Shown one piece after another: positions 62,150 through 64,000 of a stretch of DNA of 64,000 bases (its first letter is position 1; each line of letters starts with the position of its first letter). This stretch comes from Gemmatimonadota bacterium (GTDB lineage: Bacteria; Gemmatimonadota; Gemmatimonadetes; Gemmatimonadales; Gemmatimonadaceae), in assembly GCA_023249305.1 (NCBI GenBank), contig JAHFCU010000002.1:38584-102583 (forward strand), in the 5' to 3' direction. The translations under genes and the position numbers were made by a program. The notes under the pieces were generated by a model. It was given only the letters and a program-made list of their open reading frames with translations, had not been told where the DNA came from and did not search any database.

Positions 62150-63381
62150 GGCTTCCACGTCCCCCGCGCGACCTTCGGCTTGAAGGTATCAAGTCCCTTC
62201 GGCGGGAAGACGAGCGTCTTGCCGCTTTCCGCGCTCTGGTACGCGGTCATCAGCATCTTCACGACTTCGAGACCATCATCGAACGTCAGCAGCGGTTGCT
62301 CTCGCCCGAGGAAGACATTCACGAAGTGGCGATCTTCGTCGGTGTAGCCGTAGGCGGCGTGTTCCTGAGGCACCACGGGCATCACGCCCTGCTCGGCGTT
62401 CTGCTTTTCCACCAAATCCTCGCCGGCCCGGCCCGTGACCTCGCGGCTGAAGAAGAGCTGCAGGCCGCTATCGAGCGAGTTCCACTTCATCGAGTACTCG
62501 GGGCCGAGCAGTTCCGCTGACAGCCGGAGACCGGCGCCAACGAAACTCCAGGAGGTCGAAGCCTCGCCGATCACTGTATGGCCGTCGGCCGTCTCGAACT
62601 CGATGGTGAGCGAAGCGAAGTCTTCGGACGGCGCCTTCGAGTAATCCACCTGCGCGCCCATCATCTTCTGCAGCTTCTTCACGTACGCCGGCCGCGTCCA
62701 CTTGAGCGACGCGATGCGCCCGGTGACGTGCACGGGCTTCACCGAGCTGAGCGGCTCACCCGGGCGCGTGAGGAGATGCCGCACGACGAGCGCCGAGTGA
62801 CACATCATGTCGTTGAGCACGCCGCCGCCCTGCAGTTGTCCCATCCAGAACCACGGCATGTGCGGGCCGCTGTGCTCCTCGGCGGCACGCGCGAGGTACG
62901 GCCGGCCCGTGGTGGCCGCGCCGCGCGCCCAGATCAACTTCTTGCCGGCCTCGACGTGCGGCGCGAAGAGCTGGTTCTCGAGATAGCCAGTCTTGAGTCC
63001 CACTGAATCTACCAACTGCTTCACACGCTTTGCCTCAGCCACGTTTCGCGCGAGCGGTTTCTCGCAGGCGATGCCCTTGAGTTCACCCTTGCCGCGCTTG
63101 ATCGTGTCAACGATCTCCTCGACGTTCTCGATGCGCGCATGGTTGGGACCGCAGAGCCAGAGCGCATCAATGGAAGGATCGGCGACCATCTGCGCGATGC
63201 TGCCGTACGGCTTGCACTCGCCGACCTTGAGCGACCGGCAGTATGCGGCGGCCGACTTCACGCCTTGATCGTCCGGACTCCACACGCCGAGGATGTCGGC
63301 GTCGCGCACGCCGACCCAACCTTGCATGTGGAACCGGGCGTTGAAGCCCGAGCCGATGAAACCGACACCAAGACGAGTCAT
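62146..63381 (-). CDS. Gfo/Idh/MocA family oxidoreductase (cytoplasmic)
   Basis: 411 residues. Rossmann GVGFIGSGFNARFH, CEKPLARNVAEAK, YLENQLFAPHV and the GGGVLNDMMCHSALV catalytic block. No signal peptide, unlike the other family member in this window. It acts on sugars or inositol-like rings with NAD(P). Its stop overlaps the proline dehydrogenase start, so the two are coupled though the chemistry differs. The ATG before TRLGVGF has a C-rich half element directly upstream and no ribosome site. Confidence 0.88.
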   Translation of the reverse strand: MTRLGVGFIGSGFNARFHMQGWVGVRDADILGVWSPDDQGVKSAAAYCRSLKVGECKPYGSIAQMVADPSIDALWLCGPNHARIENVEEIVDTIKRGKGELKGIACEKPLARNVAEAKRVKQLVDSVGLKTGYLENQLFAPHVEAGKKLIWARGAATTGRPYLARAAEEHSGPHMPWFWMGQLQGGGVLNDMMCHSALVVRHLLTRPGEPLSSVKPVHVTGRIASLKWTRPAYVKKLQKMMGAQVDYSKAPSEDFASLTIEFETADGHTVIGEASTSWSFVGAGLRLSAELLGPEYSMKWNSLDSGLQLFFSREVTGRAGEDLVEKQNAEQGVMPVVPQEHAAYGYTDEDRHFVNVFLGREQPLLTFDDGLEVVKMLMTAYQSAESGKTLVFPPKGLDTFKPKVARGTWKP

Positions 63382-63383
63382 GG

Positions 63384-63440
63384 GTGCGGGGTGCGGAGGT
63401 TTGGTAAAGGGGGACGGGTGGGGAAGAGGGAGGGAAGCGC
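63384..63440. repeat. Half element before the Gfo/Idh/MocA start
   Basis: On the minus strand, ACCAAACCTCCGCACCCC lies immediately before the ATG, the same block that precedes the thioesterase ATG at 36163. It is the right arm of the element type at 15511-15663. Confidence 0.6.
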
Positions 63441-63541
63441 GACGGTAATTATCGCCCACCGCGTTAGCGGTACGCCATACGGCCGAGCGCGGACGTTGAA
63501 ATTCTTCGTCTTCCGCCGGGCGTCCCAGACGACGCGAGGAC

Positions 63542-64000
63542 TCAGAACCGATCTAGGTCCTTCGCCACCACTACCGTGCCGCTGAACCCGCCCCTGCGTA
63601 CGCCGGCGATCACTTCGTCCATCGTTCCGCCCATGCGCAACACGTGCGACAAGATGAGCTGCTTCGGCTTCGCGCGCGCTGCGATGGCGCCGAGCTCCTC
63701 ATCCGACGTGTGGAACTCACGCAGGTATTGCGGCCACATCTCACCGCCCGGACGCTGTTCAGGCGCCACGCGCCTGCTGTCGTAGACCTCGTGCACCAAC
63801 AGGTCCACGCCGCGCGCCGCTTCCTCCAGCGCGGCGCTGGGCGCAGTGTCACCACCCAGCACGATGGAGCGGTCCGGCGTGTCCACGCGGAACGCGAACG
63901 CCACCGGCCACGAACCGTGCGGCACCGGAATCGCGCGGATGCGTATGCCAGCGGAGTCATAGACCACGCCACCAGTCGTTTCCCTCACGTCCACCCGCTG
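63542..64000 (-). CDS. Metallo-beta-lactamase fold hydrolase (RNase Z/ElaC-like), N-terminus outside window
   Basis: The frame runs off the right edge; 152 residues are seen. PVPHGSWPVAFAFRVDTPD, GGDTAP, LLVHEVYD with a metal ligand, HTSDEELGAIA and LILSHV are metallo-beta-lactamase signatures of the RNase Z/arylsulfatase branch. Two zinc ions are expected. Whether it is a tRNA 3' processing enzyme or a secreted hydrolase cannot be told from this part. Confidence 0.85.
   Translation of the reverse strand, partial: QRVDVRETTGGVVYDSAGIRIRAIPVPHGSWPVAFAFRVDTPDRSIVLGGDTAPSAALEEAARGVDLLVHEVYDSRRVAPEQRPGGEMWPQYLREFHTSDEELGAIAARAKPKQLILSHVLRMGGTMDEVIAGVRRGGFSGTVVVAKDLDRF

Overview
The window is about 64 kb of GC-rich, densely coding chromosomal DNA. 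I recognise 60 protein genes, two of them cut by the window edges, and see no rRNA, tRNA, CRISPR array, transposase or prophage gene. Several traits together suggest a member of the Gemmatimonadota: a single-chain 2-oxo acid dehydrogenase E1, tandem 2TM serine/threonine kinases, many S9, DUF885 and alpha/beta-hydrolase enzymes, Tat-exported Gfo/Idh/MocA and Rieske proteins, and many small lipoproteins. That assignment is inference from gene content, not from a marker gene.

Layout. 1-8.6 kb: amidohydrolase end, fused E1, a stand-alone NFACT-R protein, two alpha/beta hydrolases, an HNH protein, an Ada-like methyltransferase, a lipoprotein and a small membrane protein. 8.7-18.2 kb: NadE, a class A penicillin-binding protein, a CHASE3-like sensor, a leishmanolysin-like lipoprotein, Lon. 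18.5-30 kb: two coupled protein kinases, hydrolases, a DEAD-box helicase, an orphan prepilin, and an XRE regulator with its membrane partner. 30.1-41.7 kb: a SelW-type selenoprotein gene read through an in-frame UGA, phosphofructokinase, a DEAH-like helicase, a CGNR regulator, ITPase, thioesterase, soluble transhydrogenase, IspH, TerC and a cupin. 41.7-50.3 kb: an S9 peptidase, a fumarylacetoacetase pair, a methyltransferase, a Cys-rich protein and an ABC-F ATPase. 50.5-52.6 kb: a compact redox operon of two small membrane proteins and two Tat Rieske proteins. 52.7-64 kb: acyl-CoA dehydrogenase, GNAT, a keto-sugar type cluster (DUF1080, MFS, Gfo/Idh/MocA), a DUF885 peptidase, CutC, proline dehydrogenase, a second Gfo/Idh/MocA and an MBL-fold hydrolase.

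How genes work together. Core metabolism (E1, NadE, PFK, IspH, SthA) alternates with catabolism (FAH for tyrosine, ProDH for proline, ACAD for fatty acids, DUF1080/Gfo-Idh for glycosides) and an envelope fraction (PBP1, Lon, peptidases, lipoproteins). Many neighbours are translationally coupled through ATGA, GTGA or TGATG overlaps.

Most notable are: (i) the selenoprotein gene 30097-30327, which ordinary gene calling misses, with a SECIS-like hairpin just after the UGA; (ii) families of palindromic intergenic elements whose arms run right up to stop and start codons; (iii) a recurrent -10-like TANNNT hexamer 6-7 nt before start codons, pointing to widespread leaderless transcription; and (iv) the Rieske/membrane protein operon, whose two Rieske proteins share a CxxxC motif just before the twin arginines.
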